From contig NZ_DAXS01000029.1 of assembly GCF_002506515.1 (NCBI RefSeq), forward strand, positions 1 through 14,621: a stretch of DNA of 14,621 nucleotides. The letters are read 5' to 3'. The notes under the pieces are model-generated. The model made no database searches. It had not been told where the DNA came from and saw only the letters and a list, made by a program, of their open reading frames with translations. Shown here piece after piece: positions 6,591 to 14,500 of the stretch; position 1 is the first letter of the stretch; each line of letters opens with the position of its first letter. The position numbers were made by a program, and so were the translations under genes. Source of the stretch: Caldivirga sp. UBA161. GTDB taxonomy: Archaea; Thermoproteota; Thermoprotei; Thermoproteales; Thermocladiaceae.

Positions 6591-6726
6591 ATACCCCTCT
6601 CAATCGCTCAATGCAATATAACTATGAATAATCCATGGTAAGTATGCGTTATTTTACATCATGTAATTAGGCAGTGCCAAATCCTGTGAAGTCTTCATTT
6701 AAATTTAACCTAGCATTGAATTAACC

Positions 6727-7593
6727 TCAAGTACTCAAGTGCCTCTCCAGCCAGCTTAAGGCTAATTCAACCCACTTAGCTACAGTTGGATTAATCTGCT
6801 CTGGATTTGAGGCTGTGGTTTTATCAGCAAGTGAGAGTCCGTGAGTTCCCCTCTCAAAGACGTGGAATTCGAAGGGTATTTTATTCCTGGCTAAGGCATT
6901 AACATAACTTATTATACTCTCCACGGGAACCACATCATCATCAGCGGTTGTCCATATGAATGTTGGGGGAGTATTCTCATCAACATGATACGTTGCGCTT
7001 AATTCCCTTAAATCATTTTCAGTGAATTTACTTGAACCTAAGGCTAGGGACATCATTTTAAATAGCACCCCAGCCGCTGGAGTATTCCTATTATTCTTAG
7101 TTACCTCATTCATTGTGACAAAATCCACGACAGGGTAAGCTAGTATGGCTGCTGATGGTTTAAGGGCTTCCTTAGGAGCATTAACTAGTTTACTTAACCA
7201 ATCCCTATGCCAGTTAACACTATATAGCGCCACCACAGTCCCTCCAGCTGAGAATCCTACTATAGCAATCTTACTGGGGTCAATATTCCATTTATCTGCA
7301 TTACGCCTAATGGTTACAATTGCATTGGCTAATTCAACAACCACATCAGGGTAAACTTTACTAACACCCATACTCTCTGTTGAGTACCTTAATACGAATG
7401 TGTGGTAACCCTTTGAGAGGAATACCAATGCCACAGGTTCAGCCTCTCTATCAGACGTAAATGTGAATCCTCCCCCAGGGCAAATAATGACTGCCGGCCT
7501 CCTTTTCCAAGCTATTTCAGTGGATGCATCAAGAATGTATGATGTTAAGGTAACTGGCCTATCCTCCCTAAGCCTAATAACCTCAATCCTCAT
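6727..7593 (-). CDS. Alpha/beta-hydrolase, acetyl-xylan/feruloyl esterase-like
   Basis: A 288-residue predicted cytoplasmic serine esterase. CPGGGF (38-43) is the oxyanion-hole loop, GFSAGG (113-118) the nucleophile elbow with Ser115, TADDDVVPVE (216-225) carries the catalytic Asp, and GTHG (249-252) the catalytic His251. This order and spacing match the BD-FAE/acetyl-xylan-esterase-like group (relatives of the S9 peptidase fold) that removes acetyl or feruloyl groups from hemicellulose fragments. There is no signal peptide. The ATG lies about 25 bases after a TATA box, so the gene is probably leaderless and separately transcribed, although it lies 155 bases downstream of the GH3 gene on the same strand. 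Together they suggest stepwise breakdown of imported acylated oligosaccharides. A carboxylesterase acting on other esters cannot be excluded. Confidence 0.85.
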   Translation of the reverse strand: MRIEVIRLREDRPVTLTSYILDASTEIAWKRRPAVIICPGGGFTFTSDREAEPVALVFLSKGYHTFVLRYSTESMGVSKVYPDVVVELANAIVTIRRNADKWNIDPSKIAIVGFSAGGTVVALYSVNWHRDWLSKLVNAPKEALKPSAAILAYPVVDFVTMNEVTKNNRNTPAAGVLFKMMSLALGSSKFTENDLRELSATYHVDENTPPTFIWTTADDDVVPVESIISYVNALARNKIPFEFHVFERGTHGLSLADKTTASNPEQINPTVAKWVELALSWLERHLST

Positions 7594-7611
7594 AATGTGC
7601 TTAATTATGGT

Positions 7612-7624
7612 TTATTTATAAATA
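7612..7624 (-). promoter_or_regulatory. TATA box of the esterase gene
   Basis: On the minus strand tatttataaataaa is centred about 25 bases before the ATG (7593-7591). This spacing predicts a leaderless transcript. Confidence 0.6.
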
Positions 7625-7748
7625 TTGTATCATAAGTTAACCTGTGGGCATGGCATCATTACATACTCATTACCTAAGTTCACTCTAAGATTAACATGAA
7701 TTATTGAAGTAAATGCCTATTAATGTTTAATTAAGGATTTAGTGATTA

Positions 7749-10649
7749 CTATTGGGCTACATCTATTGTTATTGACCTCTCCCCCTCAGGTACTGCCACT
7801 GAGACTACTTGCTTACCTACCTCGTGAAGCCTCACTGTGAAGTTCACGGTCCTCTCCTCACCTGGATCAAGGTACACCTTATGCTCCTCAATTACCCTAC
7901 CATTAACCTTAAGCATAATGGGGACTAGGTCACCCACCTTACCTTCATTCCTCAAGGTGGCTTTAACACTGATTAGGTCACCCACCTTAACACTGGCCTT
8001 ATCAGCATTAACATTCACTACATTCACAATACCCCTAACTAGTTTAGTTAACTTGAATTCACCCATTAGCCTAATATCCATTGATGATGAACCAACTAAA
8101 ACTTGATACGTACCAGGCTCCACTATACGCCTAAGCCCTGAATCATACATTGCTAAGTCATCTAAGGTTAACTTGAATTCAACTGCAGTCCTCTCACCAG
8201 GCTTAAGTGTTATCCTCCTGAATCCCCTAAGCATCATTAATGGCCTAGCTATGCTTGAGTATCTATCCCTAATATATAATTGGATAACCTCATCACCAGT
8301 TAACTTACCCACATTCTCAACGTTAAGTGAAACCGAAACCACGCCATCATCCTCATTAACGCTCACCTTAAGGTCACTGTACTTAAATTGAGTGTAGCTT
8401 AAACCATGGCCGAAGGGGAATAATGGTGTTGGAGGCATGTTAACGTAATCATAAACCCTACCACTGGGCTTAGTGAAGTAGTACAGTGGCTCCTGGCCCT
8501 CATGCATTGGCCAAGTTACAGGTAATTTACCACCTGGATTATACTCACCTAAGAGTACCTGAGCAATAGCCTCCCCACCCATTTCACCAGGGTACCAAGC
8601 CTCAACTAAGGCTGGGACCTTATTAATCCAATCACCAATAACCGGGCTACCAGTGGTTAACACCACTGTAACATTCTTATTAACCTTAAGCACCTCCTCA
8701 ATAAGCCTCTCCTGGCACTTAGGCAACCTTAATGAAGCCCTATCCCTTTGCTCACCCTCAATAATGCCGGCGAACACTACTACTGCATCAGCCTTTGAGG
8801 CCGCCTCAATAGCCTCCTTAATCATTGAGTCCTCAATTAAATCCCAACCAAGCTTAATGTAGGCGTAACCATAGTTTAACTTACCATACTCAAGCTTAAC
8901 CTCATACTGCCTCCCACCCTCAAGCCTAATTGACCCAGACTTAGGTGAATTACTCACCACACCCCATGAATCCACTATCACCTTACCATCAACAGTAAGC
9001 CTAAAACCACCACCTGATGCATAAACCTTAAACTCATAGGTACCAGTGGCTGGCGGTGTAATGTAGCCAATCCACCTGATGGAGTACCTTCCTGGGTCAA
9101 GGCCCTGGTAAGGTGGGTCGTAACCTATGTCAAGCCTAAAGAAGCCCTCCCATGGTGCATCAATCCTAACACCAATTGGCTCACCCTCAAGGTTAGGGTT
9201 ATTGAAGTATTCACCCCTTAAGCCACGCCTATTAGGTTCACCCATTGGCGTCAAGTACCTTACTGGTATCGGGTAATCAGAATCCATGTCAGCTATACAT
9301 CCCTTAGCGTGAATTACATTAACGCCCCTGGCCTTAAAGGCTTCAAGGGGCGTTATTACGCTCTTAGGTATTGCACTGTAACCACCTAACCTAACCTCAT
9401 CTGCGAAGGGGCCTATTAGGGCAATGGACTTAACCCTAGACTTATCAATAGGCAGTACCCCATCATTCTTAAGTAATACAATAGCCTTCTCAGCAGCCTC
9501 TAGGGCTATTCTCTTATGCTCCTCGGAACCAACCACCTTGGCTTCCTCAGGGTCAACGTAAGGTGAGTCAAATAGGCCTATTAGGAATTTAGCCCTCAAA
9601 ACCCTCCTAACAGCCTCATTAAGTACCCCCTCACTAATTAACCCCCTCCTAATAGCTCTAATTAATGGTTCACCGTATATTGAGAACCCTGGGAATTCAA
9701 CATCAAGGCCAGCCTCAAGGGCCAGTTTAGCAGCCTCTTCGGGATTATCAGTTATGTAATGCCTATTAATTATGCCAGTTACTGAACCGTAGTCTGATAC
9801 CACGAAGCCCTCGAACCCTAACTCCCACCTAAGAACCTCAGTTAACCAGTACTTGCTCATTGAGCATGGTACACCATCTATTGAGTTGTAGGCTGCCATT
9901 AATGATAATGCACCAGCCTTAATGGCTGCCCTGAAGACTGGTAATTCAGTCTCTCTAATGAACCTCTCACTCATGTGTATTTCAGCGCTATCCCTACCAC
10001 CATCTCCAACGAAGTTCATAATGTAGTGCTTAGGAGTAGCTATAATACCCTCCTCCCTAAGCGCCTTAACGTAGGCGTAGGCTAATTGTGAAGCCAGGTA
10101 CGGGTCCTCACCATAAGTCTCCTCAGTCCTACCAGCCCTAGCATCGAAGGTGAGGTTGACTACGGGGGATAAGCATTGCCTAATACCCCTAACCCTAGCC
10201 TCCCTTGCAATAGCCTTAGCAACCCTATACATTAAGTCCACATCCCAAGTAGCGGCTAGGGCTATTGCCTGTGGGAATACTGTTGAGTGCTTAGCCATGC
10301 ATCCGTGAAGGCACTCATCATGGATAATGGCAGGTATCCCAAGCCTAGTATCCTCAAGGAACCTCCTCTGAATATCATTAGCCTTAACAGCACCCTCAGC
10401 TGGTTCCGTACCTCTAAGGACCACTGATAGGTTACCTACATCTAGCCTATCAGTTAAGTCTGACCTTAATTGAGCCACCTTCTCCTCAAGATTCATCCTA
10501 CTTAGAAGATCCTCAACCCTCTCATCAATAGGCCTACTGGGGTCCTCGAAGGAAGCCATTACGCCATCCTTATCATGATCAATCCACCCACCGTGGTAAA
10601 TGTCGCTTCTTTTAACGCTACTGGGTATGAAGTTACTTGGCTTAGACAT
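7749..10649 (-). CDS. Glycoside hydrolase family 3 beta-glycosidase with PA14 insert
   Basis: A 966-residue beta-glucosidase/beta-xylosidase type enzyme. The N-terminal TIM barrel (about 40-360) shows ECLHG (112-116), GRTEETYGEDPYL (173-185), KHY (207-209) and FVVSDYGS (282-289) with nucleophile Asp286. The second domain (about 385-735) starts at AIVLLKNDGVLPI and holds the acid/base candidates Glu631/Glu633 in EGEQRDRASLRLP. It is split by a PA14 domain (about 475-602: GLRGEYFNN, then TPPATGTYEFKVYASGGGFRLTVDG), a known feature of some GH3 enzymes that shapes the active site. A fibronectin-III-like domain follows (about 770-865), then an extra CARDB-like beta-sandwich (about 875-966), beyond the usual end of the family. 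No signal peptide, so it likely acts on imported oligosaccharides. Start ATG has a TATA box 34 bases upstream. Glucoside versus xyloside preference cannot be told. Confidence 0.93.
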   Translation of the reverse strand: MSKPSNFIPSSVKRSDIYHGGWIDHDKDGVMASFEDPSRPIDERVEDLLSRMNLEEKVAQLRSDLTDRLDVGNLSVVLRGTEPAEGAVKANDIQRRFLEDTRLGIPAIIHDECLHGCMAKHSTVFPQAIALAATWDVDLMYRVAKAIAREARVRGIRQCLSPVVNLTFDARAGRTEETYGEDPYLASQLAYAYVKALREEGIIATPKHYIMNFVGDGGRDSAEIHMSERFIRETELPVFRAAIKAGALSLMAAYNSIDGVPCSMSKYWLTEVLRWELGFEGFVVSDYGSVTGIINRHYITDNPEEAAKLALEAGLDVEFPGFSIYGEPLIRAIRRGLISEGVLNEAVRRVLRAKFLIGLFDSPYVDPEEAKVVGSEEHKRIALEAAEKAIVLLKNDGVLPIDKSRVKSIALIGPFADEVRLGGYSAIPKSVITPLEAFKARGVNVIHAKGCIADMDSDYPIPVRYLTPMGEPNRRGLRGEYFNNPNLEGEPIGVRIDAPWEGFFRLDIGYDPPYQGLDPGRYSIRWIGYITPPATGTYEFKVYASGGGFRLTVDGKVIVDSWGVVSNSPKSGSIRLEGGRQYEVKLEYGKLNYGYAYIKLGWDLIEDSMIKEAIEAASKADAVVVFAGIIEGEQRDRASLRLPKCQERLIEEVLKVNKNVTVVLTTGSPVIGDWINKVPALVEAWYPGEMGGEAIAQVLLGEYNPGGKLPVTWPMHEGQEPLYYFTKPSGRVYDYVNMPPTPLFPFGHGLSYTQFKYSDLKVSVNEDDGVVSVSLNVENVGKLTGDEVIQLYIRDRYSSIARPLMMLRGFRRITLKPGERTAVEFKLTLDDLAMYDSGLRRIVEPGTYQVLVGSSSMDIRLMGEFKLTKLVRGIVNVVNVNADKASVKVGDLISVKATLRNEGKVGDLVPIMLKVNGRVIEEHKVYLDPGEERTVNFTVRLHEVGKQVVSVAVPEGERSITIDVAQ

Positions 10650-10678
10650 AGTTGAATAATTAACTTTAGATAACCCTA

Positions 10679-10687
10679 GTTTTTAAG
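10679..10687 (-). promoter_or_regulatory. TATA box of the GH3 gene
   Basis: The minus-strand sequence cttaaaaac is centred about 34 bases before the ATG at 10649, implying a leader of under ten bases. It lies back-to-back with the plus-strand promoter at 10746, so the 126-base gap is a divergent control region. Confidence 0.45.
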
Positions 10688-10740
10688 TACTACGTGCCAT
10701 GGGTAAGGTTGATTAATAATTCTTAGGATTCAATTATGGA

Positions 10741-10759
10741 AACAGTTTAAAACACTGTT
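10741..10759 (+). promoter_or_regulatory. TATA box inside a perfect inverted repeat (possible operator)
   Basis: AACAGT (10741-10746) and ACTGTT (10754-10759) are a perfect 6-base inverted repeat around TTAAAAC, and the TATA box (about 10746-10753) lies inside it. The box is centred 27 bases before the ATG at 10776, the leaderless distance. A dimeric regulator binding here would block TBP; this is inference. Confidence 0.45.
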
Positions 10760-10775
10760 AAATGAGTTAATTATT

Positions 10776-10883
10776 ATGAAATTACGCATGCTGCTGGCGC
10801 GCATAATGATGAAGTATTACTGCGCATACGCATCACTACTGAGGATTCAAATGAGGGAGGGTAAGAGTAGGAAAAGGAGGTGA
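10776..10883 (+). CDS. Small basic 35-residue ORF leading the thermopsin transcript
   Basis: An ATG 27 bases after a TATA box opens 35 codons and ends in TGA at 10881-10883. The peptide begins MKLRMLLARIMMKYYCAYAS and ends in a strongly basic REGKSRKRR. It has a short hydrophobic N-terminal half and no recognisable family. Its last codons form the GGAGGTGA ribosome binding site of the thermopsin gene that starts 8 bases after its stop. Leaderless first ORF followed by Shine-Dalgarno-led second ORF is the standard pattern for transcripts in these archaea. It may be a leader peptide, a small membrane-associated protein, or merely a translated spacer. The evidence is position, not homology. Confidence 0.4.
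   Translation: MKLRMLLARIMMKYYCAYASLLRIQMREGKSRKRR
10875..10883 (+). promoter_or_regulatory. Shine-Dalgarno sequence deciding the thermopsin start
   Basis: AGGAGGTGA is fully complementary to the CACCTCC end of archaeal 16S rRNA and sits 8 bases before the ATG at 10892. It therefore selects that ATG over the in-frame GTG at 10880, which lies within the site itself. Confidence 0.8.
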
Positions 10884-10891
10884 GTGTTTTA

Positions 10892-13729
10892 ATGAATATC
10901 CCTGAGGCCGTAATACTCATCACTATTTTAGCCATTTCCTTAACGTTAATCGCTAATGCTCAATCACTCATCTGCCAGTACTATTGGCCCAACATTAATG
11001 TTAGCCTTGGTCAAGGATTACTAGTTAAGGTAATGAATGGGTCCTATAACCTATACGTATTCACCCCAACCCAGTACGCTAAGTGGAGTAGCGGTGGTGG
11101 GGGATATGCAGTGTATTCAAGTAGTGTTAATGTGGGTGCTTACCTAGTACGCGTTCCCCCTGGTACATACTATGTTGTACTTTACCCCACCCAATGCGGT
11201 AGTGCCGTTAGCGCTAGTGTTAATGTTGTTGGATTAGCCCCAACTGGCGTATCATCAATAATGCCCATTAATACCACGGCTGTTTTAGGTTACTTCAACA
11301 TAAGTAGTATCAGGGCTTGGAACGCAAGCTACACTGCGGTCAATATCCTAAGGGTACCTAAGGGTAGTGCCAGCCTCCAATTAAACGCGGTGGTGTGGGT
11401 TAAGTTAATTAATGGTAGTTCCCAGGAGTATTGGATTCAAGATGCATTAATATTTACTACAGATGCCGGTGTATTTAATGTAGCCGATAACATTTGGAAT
11501 GCCACCGCCCCTGAAGCCAATATATCAAGCCACCTAATTAATGGGGCCGGTGGGGTTTACCACGCCATGGGTATTAACCAAGAGTACTATGGATATGTAA
11601 GTAACTTAACTAGGTATAAATTACCATTGTCAGGTTACCTTGAGGTTAACGTAACTTTAATTAATGGTTCGGTGGTGATTATGTTTGGCTACGCTATAGT
11701 GAGGAATGGAAGTAATTATGCGCCACCCACTATTATGTGGTTTGATAACGTGACCCTAGGCATTAAGGCTAAGGATGCGTTAATAGTAACCACCCCATAC
11801 GAGGAGACTGGTGGTGGATACGCCTATGATGTTGAGTTGGTTTTCGGAGGGGGCTTTAACGGTGAGCAAACAACCTTTGAGAGCCTTAATGCTCAATTAG
11901 CCATAATGCATTGGAGTGAATCCGGTTGGGTACCTTATAGTCAAGTCTATAATTTTGGTATGAATACAGGGGAGTCTGCAACAGACTTGGTAACCTCAAT
12001 ATCAAGTAACGGTAACGTACAGGTCACTGTGGGTATACCATACTACGGTGAGTTAACAAATACCTTTAAACCAACCATACCCACCAGCTTCATTAATATT
12101 ATTTACCCAAATGGTACTGTGGAAGGCTTCTACGCATTTAAAGCAATCACCATCACCTTACCCACGGTGATAGTTGGTAATGGGGTTACCTACATCTTTA
12201 AGGGCATTAATGAATCATGTAATGGAGCATTAAGATCAATAAGCAATAACTCAGTTAAAATTACTCCAACGGTTAACGTGTTTTCAACATGCATTATAAG
12301 GGGGGATTATAACACGTACTTCCTATTGAGGTTCAGGTCACAGTACCTTATTAACGTTACTCTAGTTAATGGTACATTCACCGTAACTAACATGGAGAGT
12401 TGGGTACCTGCAAATTCATCACTGGTGATTAGAGTTAAGTCAATTTACCTCTTCAATAACTTAACAAGGGTTAAGGCTATTAATGAGACATTAATCAACA
12501 TGACTGTTAATAAGCCCCTTAACTTAACCATTATTTGGGTTAGGCAGTACTTGATTAATATTAACAGCATTATACCAGTTAACGTTAATGGTTCACTAAC
12601 GTTAAGTTACAGTAACTGGGTTAATAATGGCTCCATCCTGGAGCTTACAATACCAAGCTTAGTGTACTTTAATAATGGGACCAGGTTAATGTCCCTGAAT
12701 CAATCCAGGATAAGTATAGTGGTTACGCATCCATTAAACCTTACCACCTCATGGGTTAGGCAGTATTTAGTTAACATAAGTAGTGCTGTATCAATATTGA
12801 TTAATGGTAGTTACTCAATTAATTATACTCAATGGATTGATTCAGGAAGTATCATTAATATAACTGTGCCAAGGTACTATTACATTAACAGTAACGTGAG
12901 GTTAATGCCGCTTAACTCATCCATCTTAATCACTGTTAATAACCCCATTAAGGCTACGGTTATGTGGATTAAACAGTATCTAATTAGGGTTAATAGTATT
13001 ACACCCATAATGGTGAATGGAACCCAGTTAACCTACTTGGTTAATTGGCTTAATGAATCAAGCACATTGATAATCAGCATACAGCCCCAATACTACTTCA
13101 ATAATGGGACTAGGTTAATCCTTATTAATTCAAGCCTAATTAAGGTAATTATTAATAAGCCCCTTAACTTAACCATTAGTTGGGTTAGGCAATATATAAT
13201 TAATATAACCAGTTTAGCTCCATTTATGCTAAATGGTACCTTAGTGAAGTCACTACAGAATTGGTTTAACTCAAGTTCACTACTCAATATTACGCTCACT
13301 ACCCAATACTTCAATAATGGGACTAGGCTACTTCCCTTAAACTCATCATTAATCCTCATTAGGGTTAATAAACCATTAAACCTAACCATCATTTGGGTTA
13401 GGCAGTACTTGGTTAATTTAACAAGCTCAATAGCCTTAAGGATCAACGGCACTGGGTTCAGAAAATACTCTCAGTGGATTAATGCAGGTAATTTAATGGT
13501 TTTAAGCGGCCCATTGAGGATTATTGAAGTTAACTTAACTATTATTAAATTAGCCTCAGTGGTTATTAATGGCCAGCCTTATCACTCGTTGCCAATTAAC
13601 GTGACTGTTAATGAACCATTAATGATTAGTGCTAATTGGGCTAGGGATTACATAGCCTACTACTCACTGGTATTATTGGTAATTATTATTTCATTAATCC
13701 TGGTTGCCTCACGTGGTAAAGTTAATTGA
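10892..13729 (+). CDS. Large thermopsin (A5 family) with C-terminal repeats and membrane anchor
   Basis: A 945-residue surface acid protease candidate. Residues 1-24 are a signal peptide ending ANA. A small beta domain (about 25-115) carries two Cys that may pair. The thermopsin core (about 126-375) shows LGYFNISSIRAWN, EYWIQD (179-184), ADNIWN (198-203), a divergent YYGYVSNL region, YDVELVFGGGFNG (312-324) and FGMNTGESA (355-363), in the same order as Sulfolobus thermopsin. After a link come about six repeats of roughly 71 residues (from about 482), each with W-V-R-Q-Y-L, V-N-G-S/T, N-W and YFNNGTRL-x-x-LNSS. A transmembrane helix (about 923-939) and a short basic tail follow, with about thirty N-x-S/T sites in the repeats. 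Thermopsins digest proteins at low pH and high temperature; the repeats would hold the catalytic part away from the membrane. The ATG at 10892 is set by a perfect Shine-Dalgarno site. Core assignment is confident; activity is unproven. Confidence 0.88.
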   Translation: MNIPEAVILITILAISLTLIANAQSLICQYYWPNINVSLGQGLLVKVMNGSYNLYVFTPTQYAKWSSGGGGYAVYSSSVNVGAYLVRVPPGTYYVVLYPTQCGSAVSASVNVVGLAPTGVSSIMPINTTAVLGYFNISSIRAWNASYTAVNILRVPKGSASLQLNAVVWVKLINGSSQEYWIQDALIFTTDAGVFNVADNIWNATAPEANISSHLINGAGGVYHAMGINQEYYGYVSNLTRYKLPLSGYLEVNVTLINGSVVIMFGYAIVRNGSNYAPPTIMWFDNVTLGIKAKDALIVTTPYEETGGGYAYDVELVFGGGFNGEQTTFESLNAQLAIMHWSESGWVPYSQVYNFGMNTGESATDLVTSISSNGNVQVTVGIPYYGELTNTFKPTIPTSFINIIYPNGTVEGFYAFKAITITLPTVIVGNGVTYIFKGINESCNGALRSISNNSVKITPTVNVFSTCIIRGDYNTYFLLRFRSQYLINVTLVNGTFTVTNMESWVPANSSLVIRVKSIYLFNNLTRVKAINETLINMTVNKPLNLTIIWVRQYLININSIIPVNVNGSLTLSYSNWVNNGSILELTIPSLVYFNNGTRLMSLNQSRISIVVTHPLNLTTSWVRQYLVNISSAVSILINGSYSINYTQWIDSGSIINITVPRYYYINSNVRLMPLNSSILITVNNPIKATVMWIKQYLIRVNSITPIMVNGTQLTYLVNWLNESSTLIISIQPQYYFNNGTRLILINSSLIKVIINKPLNLTISWVRQYIINITSLAPFMLNGTLVKSLQNWFNSSSLLNITLTTQYFNNGTRLLPLNSSLILIRVNKPLNLTIIWVRQYLVNLTSSIALRINGTGFRKYSQWINAGNLMVLSGPLRIIEVNLTIIKLASVVINGQPYHSLPINVTVNEPLMISANWARDYIAYYSLVLLVIIISLILVASRGKVN
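12335..13654 (+). repeat. Tandem ~71-residue repeats inside the thermopsin gene
   Basis: The R/K-Q-Y-L/I landmark recurs at residues 482, 551, 623, 694, 766 and 837, with a degenerate copy (ARDYI) at 917; spacings are 69, 72, 71, 72, 71 and 80 residues. Units are similar in DNA too: an identical 21-base stretch lies at 13094-13114 and 13307-13327 (213 bases apart), and near-identical stretches of about 35 bases at 12510-12545 and 13152-13188. The pattern is like the W-x-K-Q-Y repeat domains of other archaeal surface proteins. Confidence 0.85.
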
Positions 13730-13731
13730 TT

Positions 13732-13893
13732 TTAATATTCGTTAAACCTTATTAGAGCCTTAAGAAATGTGGACTTCCCACTTCCATTGGGTCCAACTAT
13801 AGTTACGATATGCTTCTTGCTTGCAAGAAAATCCACATCGAATAGGATCCGCAATTTTCCATAACCTGCATTAAGTTTAACCATCTCTAACAT
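13732..13893 (-). pseudogene. livF N-terminal fragment (branched-chain amino acid ABC ATPase)
   Basis: Fifty-three codons read like the N-terminus of LivF: MLEMVKLNAGYGKLRILFDV, then the Walker A loop GPNGSGKST (34-42). The frame then ends in FLKALIRFNEY-stop, where an intact protein of about 235 residues would go on. The Q-loop, signature and Walker B are missing, so it cannot work. The ATG lies 6 bases after the stop of a livG remnant, the normal livG-livF spacing. The break is 3 bases from the stop of the convergent thermopsin gene. Confidence 0.8.
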
Positions 13894-13899
13894 CTAGTA

Positions 13900-14082
13900 T
13901 CACCCTAGATATGCGTCTATTACAGTGGGATTATTAAGTACATCATTTGCTGAGCCTTTAGCTATTACCTTACCCATGAACATGGCATAAACGTAATCAG
14001 CATAATTAGCCACTATATTTAATCTATGCTCTACAACGAAGATACCTATATCCTTCTTTAGATCCGTAAGAATATTCAATAT
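13900..14082 (-). pseudogene. livG C-terminal fragment (branched-chain amino acid ABC ATPase)
   Basis: Sixty codons from ATA at 14082 read as the LivG C-terminus: ILNILTDLKK, VVEH (the switch His region), YADYVYAMFMGKVIAKG, and the LivG-typical ending VLNNPTVIDAYLG before TGA (13902-13900). Walker A, signature and Walker B are absent. Directly upstream on the same strand is a livF C-terminal piece in another frame, so the join near 14083 is a rearrangement point. LivG would couple ATP hydrolysis to uptake of branched-chain amino acids. Confidence 0.8.
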
Positions 14083-14083
14083 C

Positions 14084-14500
14084 GTTGTCAGCTATTTCTA
14101 GGGCTTTCTCTGCGTTTTGTTCCACTAATATTACTCCTACCTCAGTCAAATCCCTAATCTCAACAATCTTTTTGAAGACCTCGTTGGCTATTTTAGGAGC
14201 TAGCTGTGCAGTAGGTTCATCAAGAAGAAGTATTTTAGGTTTTCTTAATAACGCTAATGATATAGCTACCATTTGCCTTTGCCCTCCGCTTAATTGATAC
14301 ACTTTTCTTTTTAAATGCCTTTAATTTGGCTAAATAGTGTAAATATAATCTCAATTCTCTCATTGTATTCACTCCCAGATAGATTATATGAGGCTAACTT
14401 GAAATTCTCCTCAACAGTTAATGATTTAAACATATTATCGATTTGCGCTACATAAACTAATCCTTTTCTCGATCTCTTATAAGGAGGAAATTTAGTTATC
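14084..14500 (-). pseudogene. livF middle and C-terminal fragment with frameshift
   Basis: From 14500 the minus strand encodes ITKFPPYKRSRKGLVYVAQ (the LivF Q-loop region), SLTVEENFKLASYNL, and then a stop at 14313-14311. In the next frame it continues KVYQLSGGQRQMVAISLALL (ABC signature), LLLDEPTAQLAP (Walker B and LivF-type EPTxxLAP) and ILVEQNAEKALEIAD (switch). A frameshift in the A/T run near 14311-14330 joins the two. The N-terminus with Walker A is missing: the frame is cut at 14500 by the end of a tnpB element. The end after IADN is fused out of register to a livG tail. Confidence 0.8.

Larger units (their letters stand above)
6058..6726. other. Gene-free 669-base stretch with decayed coding fragments
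   Basis: No intact gene is present. The stretch holds an orphan promoter-like site (6125-6153) leading only into a six-codon frame, an interrupted minus-strand frame (6263-6586) and a plus-strand transporter-like tail (6444-6590). The rest, about 6591-6726, is AT-rich with no structure I can name. An 8-base inverted repeat (agaagcat at 6057-6064, atgcttct at 6146-6153) joins the tRNA end to the orphan promoter. The pattern suggests gene decay downstream of a tRNA. Confidence 0.6.

Noticed and set aside
10880..10891. GTG start for the large thermopsin
   Set aside because: The GTG is part of the Shine-Dalgarno sequence itself; the ATG at 10892 lies 8 bases after it and begins a normal signal peptide.
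12335..13654. Regular DNA repeats considered as a CRISPR or satellite array
   Set aside because: They are in-frame protein repeats of about 213 bases within one ORF, without spacer/repeat structure.
14024..14302. A 92-codon intact ABC protein gene
   Set aside because: It is the central part of a frameshifted livF fragment; its GTG start lies inside the conserved region before LSGGQ, and its end is an out-of-frame run into livG sequence.
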